From Verrucomicrobiaceae bacterium (GTDB lineage: Bacteria; Verrucomicrobiota; Verrucomicrobiia; Verrucomicrobiales; Verrucomicrobiaceae), in the NCBI GenBank assembly GCA_027490195.1, contig JAIXYN010000014.1:172178-236177 (forward strand): a DNA stretch of 64,000 nucleotides, in the 5' to 3' direction. The notes beneath the pieces are model-generated. The model was not told the DNA's origin and did not search any database. It saw only the letters and a list, made by a program, of their open reading frames with translations. Below, piece after piece: positions 1-8,614 of the stretch; position 1 is the first letter of the stretch; the number at the start of each line of letters is the position of its first letter. The translations under genes and the position numbers were made by a program.

Positions 1-1272
1 AGGCGTGGTGGCGATCTTGCCCTCCATGCCGCTCTGGACCTCTTTTAACTGCTTGGTCAGTTCGGCCACCTGAGTCTGGTAGGTGGCGCTTTCTTTGCGC
101 AGTTCGGCCATCTGGCCCTGCAAGCCGGTGAGCTGGCCGCGCAGGGCGACGATTTCCTGGTCCTTGCGTCCGACATCCGCCTTCAGGGTTTCCACCTGCT
201 TCTGCGCTTCGGCGATCTCCTTTTTCAAGCGCTCGTTCTCGGCGATGAGGCGCTTCATTTCGGCACTGCCGGTTTTCTTTTTCAGATCATCCACCTCGGC
301 CTGCAATCCCAGGCTGCGGGCGCTTGCGGCATCACGTTCCTTGACGGCCGATTCGCGCTGTTTCACCGCGTCATTGCGCTGAGTGACCGCGTCCTCGCGC
401 TCCTTCACAATCTGCTCACGTTCCTTGATGAGCTTGTCACGCTCCTGCTGCACGGCTGCTATTTGGGTGGAGGCATCCGCCAGTTTTTGCGAGGCTTCCT
501 TGGCTGCGGCTTCGGCGGCCATCAGACGCTGGGCGTTTTTGCGCACCTCCAAATCCACCGCCATTTTTTCTTCCATCAGCTTGCCCATTTGAGCCTGTGC
601 GGCGCGGCCTTCCTCCACTTCTTTGCCCATGGCGAGGAGGCTCTGCTCCAGGGCGGTGGCCTTCTTGCCAAGGGCGTCGTTTTGCGCGCGCGCGGTGGTG
701 ATTTCGCCGGAGGCCCACTGGTACCAGTTCTGCCATTTGCCGAGGTCAACCTGCTGCTGGTTGGTCTTCGCCTCCAGTTCAAGAACCCGCTGCTTGTGCA
801 TCTGTTCCCATTGGCTCAGCAAGTCGTTGAGACTGGGCAGGGAACCAGGGGTGGTGGGGATGGCGGCGGCAGGTTGCGCCAGCACACCGGGAGCTGGAAT
901 GGTGGCCACTGGCATGGTGGGGGCTGCGGCCGTGGTGGGTATCGCTGCGGCCGCTTGTGCCTGTGAAGTGCGTGATTGCAGCCGTGTGAGGGCATCCTGA
1001 ATTTTTTGCTGACGTGCAGCGCGCATTTCCGGCTGCCAAGTCGGGTAATTCCGGGCAATGCTTTCCATGATCTCGCCAGCCTGTTTGAATTTGGTCTGTG
1101 CGAGCGTGAAGTCGCCGGCGGTTTCGAGTGATGCGGCCTCATTGTTAAGGACGAAGCCGCGGAAGTACTGGTCTGCCACTTCAGTGCTGGCATCAATGGA
1201 CTGGGCATGCGACACCGGTGCGGCAAGTACAAGCGCCGCCAAGAAGGTGAGGACGTAAAAAAGGCGAGTCAT
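1..1272 (-). CDS. Secreted coiled-coil protein, C-terminus beyond window edge
   Basis: An open frame runs without a stop from an ATG at 1270-1272 to base 1, so 424 codons are visible and the C-terminus is missing. Residues 1-23 form a typical signal peptide (MTRLFYVLTFLAALVLAAPVSHA, cleavage after SHA), predicting export to the periplasm. A short helical segment follows, then an Ala/Pro/Thr-rich linker at about residues 98-142. From about residue 185 to the edge the protein is rich in Glu, Lys, Gln and Ala with heptad-like spacing, which indicates a long coiled coil. I see no catalytic motif. By composition it could be a cell-envelope structural or scaffold protein; that role is inference. 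It is the last minus-strand gene after the methyltransferase-like gene, 69 bases away. Confidence is high that it is a gene and low for any function. Confidence 0.8.
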   Translation of the reverse strand, partial: MTRLFYVLTFLAALVLAAPVSHAQSIDASTEVADQYFRGFVLNNEAASLETAGDFTLAQTKFKQAGEIMESIARNYPTWQPEMRAARQQKIQDALTRLQSRTSQAQAAAAIPTTAAAPTMPVATIPAPGVLAQPAAAIPTTPGSLPSLNDLLSQWEQMHKQRVLELEAKTNQQQVDLGKWQNWYQWASGEITTARAQNDALGKKATALEQSLLAMGKEVEEGRAAQAQMGKLMEEKMAVDLEVRKNAQRLMAAEAAAKEASQKLADASTQIAAVQQERDKLIKEREQIVKEREDAVTQRNDAVKQRESAVKERDAASARSLGLQAEVDDLKKKTGSAEMKRLIAENERLKKEIAEAQKQVETLKADVGRKDQEIVALRGQLTGLQGQMAELRKESATYQTQVAELTKQLKEVQSGMEGKIATTP

Positions 1273-1341
1273 GGAATATTGGGGGAAGGGAAGGAGTTTA
1301 CCGCTTTGCGGGGTCCTTGTAAATGGTCTTGGCAGCCTGTC

Positions 1342-1929
1342 TCAGGCCTGCCGCCGCCTCAAAACAGCCACCCAGCGGTCCACAGACTTGCCCGGGGCGT
1401 CCTGTAGAGCCCGGCTGTTCTTGTTGCGCTTGTTGCTGACGACTTCCATCCCGAGGGACTCCAGGGCACGCAGCGCGAGACGGTGTTCGACATCGAAATA
1501 GCTGGTGATGACCAGCATGCCGTCAGGGCGCAGCTTGGCGATTCCCTGGTCAAAAATCTTCTTCCACAGCTCCTGCCCGTGCCAGAAGTTCTGGTGGCGC
1601 AGGAAGACCATGCTGAAGTCATCATTCAACTCTTTGTGCTGATCGATCTTGGTGGCGTCCTCGATCAAAAACTGAGCGGGCAGGTGTCCATGCGTTTCAC
1701 GCGCCTGCCGGATTTCGCGGATGCGAATGTCCGCGCCGATCATTTCGACCCCACCACCCTGAGTGAGTTCGGAACCGACTTTGATCAAGGTCTCCGCTTC
1801 ATCACAGCGCCCACAGGCCAGATTGAGAATGCGCATGTCTTTCTGCGCCGCAGGCAGATGCGGCGAGAGCGAGTCATGCAGCAGCGATTTCAGCTGGGAC
1901 ATGTCTTCGGCTATCGGAGCGGGCAGCAT
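1342..1929 (-). CDS. Class I SAM-dependent methyltransferase-like protein
   Basis: A 195-residue protein with a Rossmann-type methyltransferase core. Residues 34-40 (ILNLACG) match motif I, the glycine-rich loop that binds S-adenosylmethionine. An acidic strand end follows (MIGADIR, near residue 65), then an IEDATK segment near residue 90 typical of the adenine-contacting loop. The stretch LRPDGMLVITSYFD near residues 130-145 resembles the later core strand. Substrate cannot be told from the sequence. The start lies only three bases after the trpB stop, so the two are probably co-transcribed, but no tryptophan-linked role follows from that. The core glycine motif is shortened (ACGRC rather than GxGxG), so activity is likely but not certain. 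Confidence 0.75.
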   Translation of the reverse strand: MLPAPIAEDMSQLKSLLHDSLSPHLPAAQKDMRILNLACGRCDEAETLIKVGSELTQGGGVEMIGADIRIREIRQARETHGHLPAQFLIEDATKIDQHKELNDDFSMVFLRHQNFWHGQELWKKIFDQGIAKLRPDGMLVITSYFDVEHRLALRALESLGMEVVSNKRNKNSRALQDAPGKSVDRWVAVLRRRQA

Positions 1930-1932
1930 ACC

Positions 1933-3159
1933 TCAAAACTTCAATTCCTCGCCTAAGATCAAGCGTGCTGCCTGCGCAACGTCCTTGTCCCCGCGACCTG
2001 AGAGATTCACGAGGATGATCTGATCTTTGCGCATGGTGGGGGCCACTTTGTGGACTTCGGCGATGGCATGGCTGCTTTCGAGGGCGGGGATGATGCCTTC
2101 GACCTGGCTGAGTTCCTGGAACGCGGCGAGGGCCTCGTCATCGGTGGCGTAATTGTAGGTCACACGGCCCTGCTCGTGCAGCCAGGCGTGTTCGGGGCCG
2201 ATGGCGGCGTAGTCGAGGCCAGCGCTGACGCTGTGGGTGAGCTCGATTTGGCCGTCGGCGTTGGCAAGCAGCCAAGTCTTGGTGCCTTGCAGGACGCCGA
2301 GACGACCGCCTTGGAAGCGTGCAGCGTGGCGTTCCGGGATGATGCCGTCACCGCCCGCTTCGACGCCCGTCATGCGCACCTCTTTGTCATTCAGGAAAGG
2401 GTGGAAGAGACCGATGCTGTTGCTGCCGCCACCGACGCATGCGACGAGGAGATCCGGCAGGCGTTCCTCGCGCTCCAAGATCTGGCGGCGTGCCTCGACG
2501 CCGATGATGCGATGGAAATCACGTACCATCATGGGGAAGGGATGGGAGCCGAGAGCTGAACCGAGGATGTAATGCGTGGTGCGCACATTGGTCACCCAGT
2601 CGCGCATGGCCTCATTCACGGCCTCCTTAAGCGTTGCCTGCCCAGCCGTTACGGCGACGACCTTGGCCCCGAGGAAACGCATGCGCGCAACGTTCAGCGC
2701 CTGGCGCTCCATGTCCACCTTACCCATGTAGATGACGCATTCGCAGCCAAAACGTGCGCACACCGTGGCGGTGGCGACACCGTGCTGGCCGGCACCCGTT
2801 TCGGCGATGATGCGCTTCTTGCCCAGACGCTGGGCGAGCAGGATCTGCCCGAGGGCATTGTTGATCTTGTGCGCGCCAGTGTGCAGCAGGTCTTCGCGTT
2901 TGAGGTAAATTTTGGCGCCACCGAGCTTTTCGGTCCAGCGTTCAGCAAAATAGAGCGGCGTGGGGCGGCCGACATATTCGTGGAGCAGGCGGTCGAGTTC
3001 CTTCTGGAAGGCGGGATCGGCTTTCGCCTTCTCATAATGATCCGACAGTTCGGTCAGCGCCGCCATGAGCGTCTCTGGTACAAACATGCCGCCGTACTGG
3101 CCAAAGTGGCCGTGGCGATCGGGCATCACGGGGAGTGGGAGAATAGAGGCAGCGGTCAT
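1933..3159 (-). CDS. trpB: Tryptophan synthase beta chain
   Basis: TrpB condenses indole with L-serine to give L-tryptophan, the last step of tryptophan biosynthesis, as the cytosolic alpha2-beta2 complex. The 408 residues fit the usual length of the TrpB1 type. The PLP lysine is K98 in [13 protein letters not shown]. The segment [12 protein letters not shown] follows, and the phosphate-binding glycine loop is [10 protein letters not shown]. The N-terminal [17 protein letters not shown] is also characteristic. No trpA lies on either side: the neighbours are lpxD upstream (75-base gap) and a methyltransferase-like gene three bases downstream. The alpha subunit must therefore be encoded elsewhere. 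Placement beside an envelope cluster is unusual, but the protein looks intact. Confidence 0.97.
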   Translation of the reverse strand: MTAASILPLPVMPDRHGHFGQYGGMFVPETLMAALTELSDHYEKAKADPAFQKELDRLLHEYVGRPTPLYFAERWTEKLGGAKIYLKREDLLHTGAHKINNALGQILLAQRLGKKRIIAETGAGQHGVATATVCARFGCECVIYMGKVDMERQALNVARMRFLGAKVVAVTAGQATLKEAVNEAMRDWVTNVRTTHYILGSALGSHPFPMMVRDFHRIIGVEARRQILEREERLPDLLVACVGGGSNSIGLFHPFLNDKEVRMTGVEAGGDGIIPERHAARFQGGRLGVLQGTKTWLLANADGQIELTHSVSAGLDYAAIGPEHAWLHEQGRVTYNYATDDEALAAFQELSQVEGIIPALESSHAIAEVHKVAPTMRKDQIILVNLSGRGDKDVAQAARLILGEELKF

Positions 3160-3234
3160 GGGGGGGAGAAGTTAGAACGAAGACCGGCTCTTGGCAACGT
3201 CCGCGCGGGTCTCAGGCAAAGTTACGAACCTTGA

Positions 3235-4296
3235 TCAAGAATGGGCAGCTCCGCTTTCGAGAGCGGCGATTTTTTTCTCCAAAGCGCGCACGCGCTCAAG
3301 CAAGTCGGGGATCTTGGCCGGAAGGCTGAGCATCTTGCGTCCCTCCATGAGGGGGCGGGCGGGATAACCGGTGTAGGCCCCTGCCTCGAGAATGCTTTTG
3401 GTGACGCCGGATTTGGCGAAGAACATGACCTTGTCGCCGATTTCGAGGTGACCGGCCACGCCGACTTGACCACCCATGGTGACGTAGTTGCCCAGGCGGG
3501 TGCTGCCGGAAATGCCTGTTTGAGAGACGATGATGCAGTGCTTCCCCAGCGCGCAGTTGTGACCGATCTGCACCAGATTGTCGATCTTGCAGCCTTCGCC
3601 GATCCAGGTGCGGCCGAAGCGGGCGCGGTCAATGGTGGTGCAGGAACCGATTTCGACATCGTCATCAATCTGCACAATGCCGACCTGGTCAATTTTCTGG
3701 TGGCGGCCTTGAACCTGTTCATAACCAAAGCCGTCGCTGCCGATCACGGAACCGCTGTGGAGAATGACGCGCTGACCCAGAATGCAGTATTCCTTGATGA
3801 CGGTGTTGGCGTGAATGACGCAGTTGGCGCCGATTTTGACTCCACGACCGATATAGGCACCGGCATGGATCGTGCAGCCATCACCGAGATGCACTCCGCA
3901 CTCAATGACGGAATGCGGACCGATGCTGACCTTCTGCGGGTCGTATATCACATCACTGGCAACAGTGGCGGTGGGATGCACGCCAGGCACAAATTCAAGG
4001 GCGGGAGGGCCAAAGAAACGAATGACATTGGAAAAGGCGAGCGTGGGATTTTTGAGGCGAATGAGAGCAAGCCCTTCCCGAGCGTCTTCAGTGTCAAGAT
4101 CCTCCGGCACGAGGGCGGCGGAGGCACGGGTGGTTTTGAGCGCTGGTAGGTAGCGCGCGTTGCCAAGGAAGGTCACTTCACCTTGACTGGCTTCGAGGAT
4201 GGAGTTCAGGCCGGAAATGATGAGTTCCGGGCTGCCCACAGAGAGTGTGCCTCCGACGAGTTCAGTGAGTTCCTGCAGGGTGATGGAGTTGCTCAT
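3235..4296 (-). CDS. lpxD: UDP-3-O-acylglucosamine N-acyltransferase LpxD
   Basis: LpxD transfers a 3-hydroxyacyl chain from acyl carrier protein to the 2-amino group of UDP-3-O-acylglucosamine, the third step of lipid A synthesis, in the cytosol. The 353 residues have the family's N-terminal uridine-binding domain, then a left-handed beta helix of hexapeptide repeats from about residue 100 to 310. The catalytic histidine lies in QIGHNCALG. The C-terminal helix ends in a short coiled coil (LLERVRALEKKIAALE) that trimerises LpxD. I chose the ATG at 4294-4296, giving MSNSITLQELTELVGG. An in-frame ATG at 4344 lies inside a terminator hairpin and would add sixteen non-conserved residues. The gene follows bamA and skp, as in many Gram-negative bacteria, but fabZ and lpxA are not beside it. 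Confidence 0.95.
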   Translation of the reverse strand: MSNSITLQELTELVGGTLSVGSPELIISGLNSILEASQGEVTFLGNARYLPALKTTRASAALVPEDLDTEDAREGLALIRLKNPTLAFSNVIRFFGPPALEFVPGVHPTATVASDVIYDPQKVSIGPHSVIECGVHLGDGCTIHAGAYIGRGVKIGANCVIHANTVIKEYCILGQRVILHSGSVIGSDGFGYEQVQGRHQKIDQVGIVQIDDDVEIGSCTTIDRARFGRTWIGEGCKIDNLVQIGHNCALGKHCIIVSQTGISGSTRLGNYVTMGGQVGVAGHLEIGDKVMFFAKSGVTKSILEAGAYTGYPARPLMEGRKMLSLPAKIPDLLERVRALEKKIAALESGAAHS

Positions 4297-4324
4297 GGCG
4301 CAGATTGATTCATTTACGCTGGAA

Positions 4325-4362
4325 CAAAAAAAGGCACGTCGCAAATACTTGCGACGTGCCTT
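4325..4362 (-). terminator. Intrinsic terminator between skp and lpxD
   Basis: A perfect 14-bp inverted repeat occupies 4331-4344 and 4349-4362 with a 4-base loop. Read on the minus strand, the stem is followed at once by a run of seven U (4332 down to 4326). It sits 21 bases after the skp stop and before the lpxD start. It should end or attenuate transcription coming from bamA-skp, so lpxD may have its own promoter or depend on read-through. Confidence 0.85.
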
Positions 4363-4382
4363 GGAAAACTAACAGCCGAAGG

Positions 4383-5021
4383 CTATTTTTTGGGCTCTTC
4401 AGCCTTGGGCGCTGGAGCGGCGGCATCTTCCTTCTTGGGCTCGGCTCCCGGAGGTGGCGCGTCCTTGTTTAGCTCGACGATGAGCTGGTCGGTGAGGTCG
4501 GTGGCGAAACCTTCCCGGACGTGCAGGATGATAGGCACGGTGGAAAGACTGACGCCAGTTTTGTCAAAAACCATGTCGTAGGCATCTGCTTTGGAACGGT
4601 CACGGACGACCACGAGAATTTCCTCGTAGAGGCCTTTGCGGATCTGCATGTCTTCCTGCTTGAGCTGCTGCTGGCGACGGTCTGCGAATTCCTGCATTTC
4701 CATTTCCAGGGCGCGGATTTCTTTCACTTTTTCACCCAGTTCAGCACCGTACTTCGCACGCTGTTCGGGGGTGATGATCGGATCCTGCGCGATTTTCTGA
4801 AGCTTTTGGGCCTCTGCAGCCAGGTTTTTATACGTGTTCTGACGCTCAGTCATTTCCTGGGCGGCTTTTTCGTAATTGGCCTTGTACTTGTCCGCAGCGG
4901 TTTTGGTTTTGTGGAACTCCTGGAAGACTTTGGACATGTCGATGACACCGATTTTAAGATCGGCGGCATGAAGAGTGGTGACGGTGGCGAGGAGAAGGGC
5001 GATGAACGCGCTGCGAATCAT
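4383..5021 (-). CDS. skp: OmpH/Skp-family periplasmic chaperone
   Basis: Skp-family proteins hold unfolded outer-membrane proteins in the periplasm and pass them to the BAM complex. The 212 residues start with a signal peptide (MIRSAFIALLLATVTTLHA). The opening of the mature protein (ADLKIGVIDMSKVFQE) is the hallmark strand of the family. A long charged helical hairpin follows at about residues 40-130, and a second small beta part contains YDMVFDKTG. The Pro/Ala/Lys-rich tail of about 25 residues is an extension not seen in E. coli Skp. I chose the ATG at 5019-5021 because the signal peptide begins there; the frame is open upstream for 13 more codons. It lies 63 bases after bamA, an arrangement that supports the assignment, and is followed by a terminator. 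Confidence 0.9.
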   Translation of the reverse strand: MIRSAFIALLLATVTTLHAADLKIGVIDMSKVFQEFHKTKTAADKYKANYEKAAQEMTERQNTYKNLAAEAQKLQKIAQDPIITPEQRAKYGAELGEKVKEIRALEMEMQEFADRRQQQLKQEDMQIRKGLYEEILVVVRDRSKADAYDMVFDKTGVSLSTVPIILHVREGFATDLTDQLIVELNKDAPPPGAEPKKEDAAAPAPKAEEPKK

Positions 5022-5084
5022 AAGTGTGTGAGGTTGGAAAGTGATTGAAGGGGCGGACAACAGAGCTGTCCAAATAACATGCTA

Positions 5085-7436
5085 TTAGAACTTGTAGCCC
5101 ATGTTGAACTGGAAGCGACCACCGGAGCCCGATGTGGCGTCCTTGCCGATTGGAACCGCGTAGTCGACACGGATGGGGCCGACAGGAAGGAAGAGGCGGA
5201 GACCGATACCTGCATCGGAGTAGATGGCACCATTGCCATAGGAGGCACCAGTGGCCCCCCCGATGGAGCCGACGTCACCGAAGACCACCACACGGGGTGA
5301 CTTCTCCGTGTTGGCGGTGATGTGCACCGGAACGGAAAATTCACTGGAGGCGTAGATGGATGTCAGGCCGCCGATGGGCTCACCCGTGGCGTCCTTAGGA
5401 CCGGCATGACGGAAATTGAAACCGCGCAGGTTGTTGGCACCGCCGAGGAATTGACGCTCAAAAATGGGCACCCTGTCGTTGTTCCAACTGTTGACGACAC
5501 GGAACATGCCTTCAAAGCTCAGAATGGTGTCTCCAGGCAGGTTGAAATACTGCTGGCCACCGATGTTGGCACCATAAACCGGGACATCTCCCCCTAGACC
5601 CGACAGCAGGATTCCTGCTTCGAGCTTGTGGCCGCTGCGAGTGATGAAGACACTGTCTCGAGTGTCGTGAACAAAGTTCGTGTCAATTTTGCTTTGAAGG
5701 TATGATCCTTTTTCTTGCGCGATCAGAGCCGAGGCGCCGCTGGCAATGTCGCCGACTGTGACGTCCTGAAGGGTGTAGGTGCTCTCAATGTAGGCGTGCT
5801 CACCGAGACGTTTGCGCAAACCGGCCGAGACGCCCACGTTGGTCTGATTGAAGAAGTTGGAGAGGTAGAAGAGGTTGTGATAGAAAGCCTCAACAGTGAG
5901 AGCCAGTTCGCGACCCATGAACCACGGTTCGGTCCAGCTGATGGTGACGTCACGACGAAGTGCACCGGCACGAATGTTGGCGTTGAAACGCTGACCACCT
6001 CCGCGGAAATCCTTCCAGTCGTTGATGTCAAAGTTGGTCTGGGTCACCTGAATGAATCCAGTGATGCTGTCGATGGAACTGAAGCCGGCACCGAAGTTCA
6101 CCGTGCCGGTGGACTGCTCCTGGACATTGATGTCCACATCCTTGTAGCCAGGGGCGGTGGTGGGCGTGTTGCGCATGTCCACCGAACTGAAGTAGTTCAG
6201 GTTTTGCAGGCGGTTTTTTCCAGCCTCGATTTTCACGGTGTTCAACTCCTCACCTGGAGCAAAGGGAAGTTCGCGGCGGATGACTTCGTCCTTGGTGACC
6301 GAGTTTCCGGAAATGTTGACCTTGCTGATGTAGGACTTGGTGCCTTCCACGATGTTGTAGGCCACGGCAACCTGCCCGGCGCTGGTCTCCAAAATGCTGG
6401 TTTCCACGCGCGCATCAGCGTAGCCACGGGAGCCGTAGTAATCTTGAATCATTTTTTCATCAGCCTTGATGAAGCTGCCGACATAAGCGAATCCGGGTTC
6501 CGTCTTGATGCCCTGCATCAACACATCATTGGTGAAAATGGTGTTGCCGGAGATCTTGACCGCCGAGACGTCATACTTGGCACCTTCATTGATCACATAG
6601 ACGAGGTCCATCTGCTTGGAGGACACCGGTTCACGCCGCACCTCGGTCACTTTGGCATAAACAAAACCCTTGTCCTGAAAGGCCTGCTCGATCTTCTTGA
6701 TGTCTTCCTGCAGATCCTGATTGCTCAGCTTGCCTTTTTTGCCCCACAAGTTCCAGATGTGGTGCTCCTGAGATTTGATCTGACCGCGCAGCACACGCGA
6801 CTTGATGGCGGTGTTGCCTTCGAAGCGGATGTCATGAATGATGCCACGAGCACCTTCATCAATCTTAAAGGTCACTGTGGAGAACCCTTCACGGGCTGAC
6901 GGAGTGATGTCATAGCTTGCGATGACGTCGGAGAAGCCCTTCTTCTCATACAATTCCACAATCTTCTGCTGTGCAGCAGAAAGCTTGATGTCATCCACCG
7001 GGTCACCGACTTTGACCGCGATGTCCTTGCGCAGCTTGCTGTTGTCGATGGCGGTGTTGCCAATAAAATTGATTTCGGCAATACCACCGCGGCCAATGAT
7101 TTCGACGATGACTTTCACGCCGCCCGCCACGTCCACTGCTTGGATGTCCAGGTTTTCTACCGCCCCAGTGCTGTAAAGTGCACGGATGTCACGTTCCACC
7201 GACTCATTGCTGAACGGCTGGCCCACACGGGTGGACAGTTGGCTGCGAATGCGATTTTCATCCAGCTTGACTGCGCCTTTGATGACGACTTGAACATCCT
7301 GCACGATCTTTTTTACCGAGGGGGCAGCCGGGAGGCCCGTTTGTGCGAGTACCTGCTGCGTCGTGGCCACCAAGAGTGTGATAGCCACGATAGATAAAAG
7401 TGTCAGGCGAGACAGAGTGGAAGTTCCGTGATTCAT
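5085..7436 (-). CDS. bamA: Outer-membrane protein assembly factor BamA
   Basis: BamA is the Omp85-family core of the machine that folds and inserts beta-barrel proteins into the outer membrane. The 783-residue protein has a signal peptide, then five POTRA domains at about residues 45-390. POTRA features include GVKVIVEIIGRGGIAEINF in the first and repeated G-hydrophobic loops such as ISKVNISGNSVTKDEVI. The rest is the 16-stranded barrel. The Omp85 loop motif appears as FLGGANNLRGF (VRGF-like, with LRGF here), and the protein ends in an aromatic residue (FNMGYKF), the usual C-terminal insertion signal. I chose the ATG at 7434-7436, where the signal peptide begins. A sigma70-like promoter lies 76 bases upstream. 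It heads the bamA-skp-lpxD cluster. Confidence 0.96.
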   Translation of the reverse strand: MNHGTSTLSRLTLLSIVAITLLVATTQQVLAQTGLPAAPSVKKIVQDVQVVIKGAVKLDENRIRSQLSTRVGQPFSNESVERDIRALYSTGAVENLDIQAVDVAGGVKVIVEIIGRGGIAEINFIGNTAIDNSKLRKDIAVKVGDPVDDIKLSAAQQKIVELYEKKGFSDVIASYDITPSAREGFSTVTFKIDEGARGIIHDIRFEGNTAIKSRVLRGQIKSQEHHIWNLWGKKGKLSNQDLQEDIKKIEQAFQDKGFVYAKVTEVRREPVSSKQMDLVYVINEGAKYDVSAVKISGNTIFTNDVLMQGIKTEPGFAYVGSFIKADEKMIQDYYGSRGYADARVETSILETSAGQVAVAYNIVEGTKSYISKVNISGNSVTKDEVIRRELPFAPGEELNTVKIEAGKNRLQNLNYFSSVDMRNTPTTAPGYKDVDINVQEQSTGTVNFGAGFSSIDSITGFIQVTQTNFDINDWKDFRGGGQRFNANIRAGALRRDVTISWTEPWFMGRELALTVEAFYHNLFYLSNFFNQTNVGVSAGLRKRLGEHAYIESTYTLQDVTVGDIASGASALIAQEKGSYLQSKIDTNFVHDTRDSVFITRSGHKLEAGILLSGLGGDVPVYGANIGGQQYFNLPGDTILSFEGMFRVVNSWNNDRVPIFERQFLGGANNLRGFNFRHAGPKDATGEPIGGLTSIYASSEFSVPVHITANTEKSPRVVVFGDVGSIGGATGASYGNGAIYSDAGIGLRLFLPVGPIRVDYAVPIGKDATSGSGGRFQFNMGYKF

Positions 7437-7511
7437 AGGCGGGGCAGATTTGGCAGACGGGATAAAGACTGGGCAGCAAGGCACGCCCGGATTGGAGCAT
7501 GACAAGCCTGC

Positions 7512-7540
7512 ATTACTGCTACCGCACCGCTCCACGTCAA
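7512..7540 (-). promoter_or_regulatory. Putative sigma70 promoter of bamA
   Basis: On the minus strand a TTGACG box (7540-7535, five of six consensus bases) is separated by 17 bases from AGTAAT (7517-7512, four of six). It is the best promoter match in the 252-base gap between the divergent bamA and DMT transporter genes, and it points at bamA. The rest of the gap holds nothing else I can support. Confidence 0.55.
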
Positions 7541-7688
7541 GGCGTAAGTTCTAAGGGGGTTCTTGCTATTTTTTGCGGCCACATGATGAATAGACGGCAG
7601 TCTGGAGGTTTTCGTCCTTATTGAGAGGGTGGTAAAATGAAGGCTTCCATCAGCTGTAAAGGCTGGAGCAACAATTTCGTCACCTAGC

Positions 7689-8570
7689 ATGTCCCGTTCC
7701 AATGTTCGCAATTACATCCAGCTGCATCTAGTCGTGCTGGCTTGGGGGCTTACGGCGATTTTGGGCAAGCTGATCCTGCTGCCGCCTGTGGACGTGGTGC
7801 TCTGGCGTACGGCGCTTGCGGTGCTCTGCTTTGCGGCTCTGGCCCATCATCTGAGGCATTCACTTTGGGTTTCTCAGCGCAGAATTTTGGCCATGCTCGC
7901 CGTGGGCGTCATTCTTGGATTGCACTGGGTTTTGTTCTTCTGGTCGGCCCGGCTGGCCACCGCCTCCGTTTGTCTGGCGGCGATGCCCACTTCCATGCTC
8001 TGGTGCTCGCTGATCGAGCCTGTCATTGATGGTTCACGGCGCTGGCGGTTTGCCGAACTTCTGGTGGGCGCGGTCATGGTGGGGGCCGTGTGGCTTATCT
8101 ATCAGGTGGAAATACATTACTGGCTCGGCTTCTCCGTTGCCATCGCCGCCGCCGTGCTGGCCGCCTTCTTTGCCACCTTGAGCAAGCAGCAGGTCGCCCG
8201 GGATACGCACTGGAGCGTCATCGGCTTTTATCAGATGAGCGGTGCCTGCCTCGCCGCCTGCATTTCACGCCCTTTTCTTGAAAATGGACTCACGCCGAGT
8301 CTGCCGGATGCTGCATCCGCGCTGTGGCTCGGTGTGCTGGCCCTGGTTTGCACCGTGGCCGCCTATGCGGGGTTCATGGACGCGCTGCGCAGCGTCAGTG
8401 TCTTTACGGTGAACGTCGTTTATAATATGGAGCCGGTTTATGGCATCGTGCTCGCAGCTTTGGTGTTTGGGAAGGCCGAGTTCATGAGTGCGGGATTCTA
8501 TCTTGGCGCATCGGTCATCATTGCCGTCGTGCTGACTTTACCTTGGATTCGGCGCTGGGTGGAAAGGTGA
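7689..8570 (+). CDS. DMT-family (EamA) transporter
   Basis: A 293-residue integral membrane protein with about ten hydrophobic segments arranged as two EamA halves, the layout of the drug/metabolite transporter superfamily. In the first half, VLAWGLTAILGKLILL and VVLWRTALAVLCF are typical of helices 1 and 2. In the second half, CTVAAYAGFMDALRSVSVFTVN and YNMEPVYGIVLAALVFGKAE match the conserved helix 8-9 region where the family carries a proline. Members export amino acids, metabolites or drugs; the substrate cannot be inferred here. The gene is divergent from bamA and ends 44 bases before the AddA-like gene, so the two may be co-transcribed. Confidence 0.9.
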   Translation: MSRSNVRNYIQLHLVVLAWGLTAILGKLILLPPVDVVLWRTALAVLCFAALAHHLRHSLWVSQRRILAMLAVGVILGLHWVLFFWSARLATASVCLAAMPTSMLWCSLIEPVIDGSRRWRFAELLVGAVMVGAVWLIYQVEIHYWLGFSVAIAAAVLAAFFATLSKQQVARDTHWSVIGFYQMSGACLAACISRPFLENGLTPSLPDAASALWLGVLALVCTVAAYAGFMDALRSVSVFTVNVVYNMEPVYGIVLAALVFGKAEFMSAGFYLGASVIIAVVLTLPWIRRWVER

Positions 8571-8614
8571 GAGTGCTGGACATGGTGCACCGCGTGGGCT
8601 TGCATCGCTGACAC

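Noticed and set aside
4297..4344. Longer lpxD starting at 4344
   Set aside because: That ATG lies inside the terminator stem, and the extra sixteen residues do not resemble LpxD.
5715..6899. 394-codon open frame antisense to bamA
   Set aside because: It is the shadow of the BamA barrel and POTRA coding sequence, with no conserved motif.
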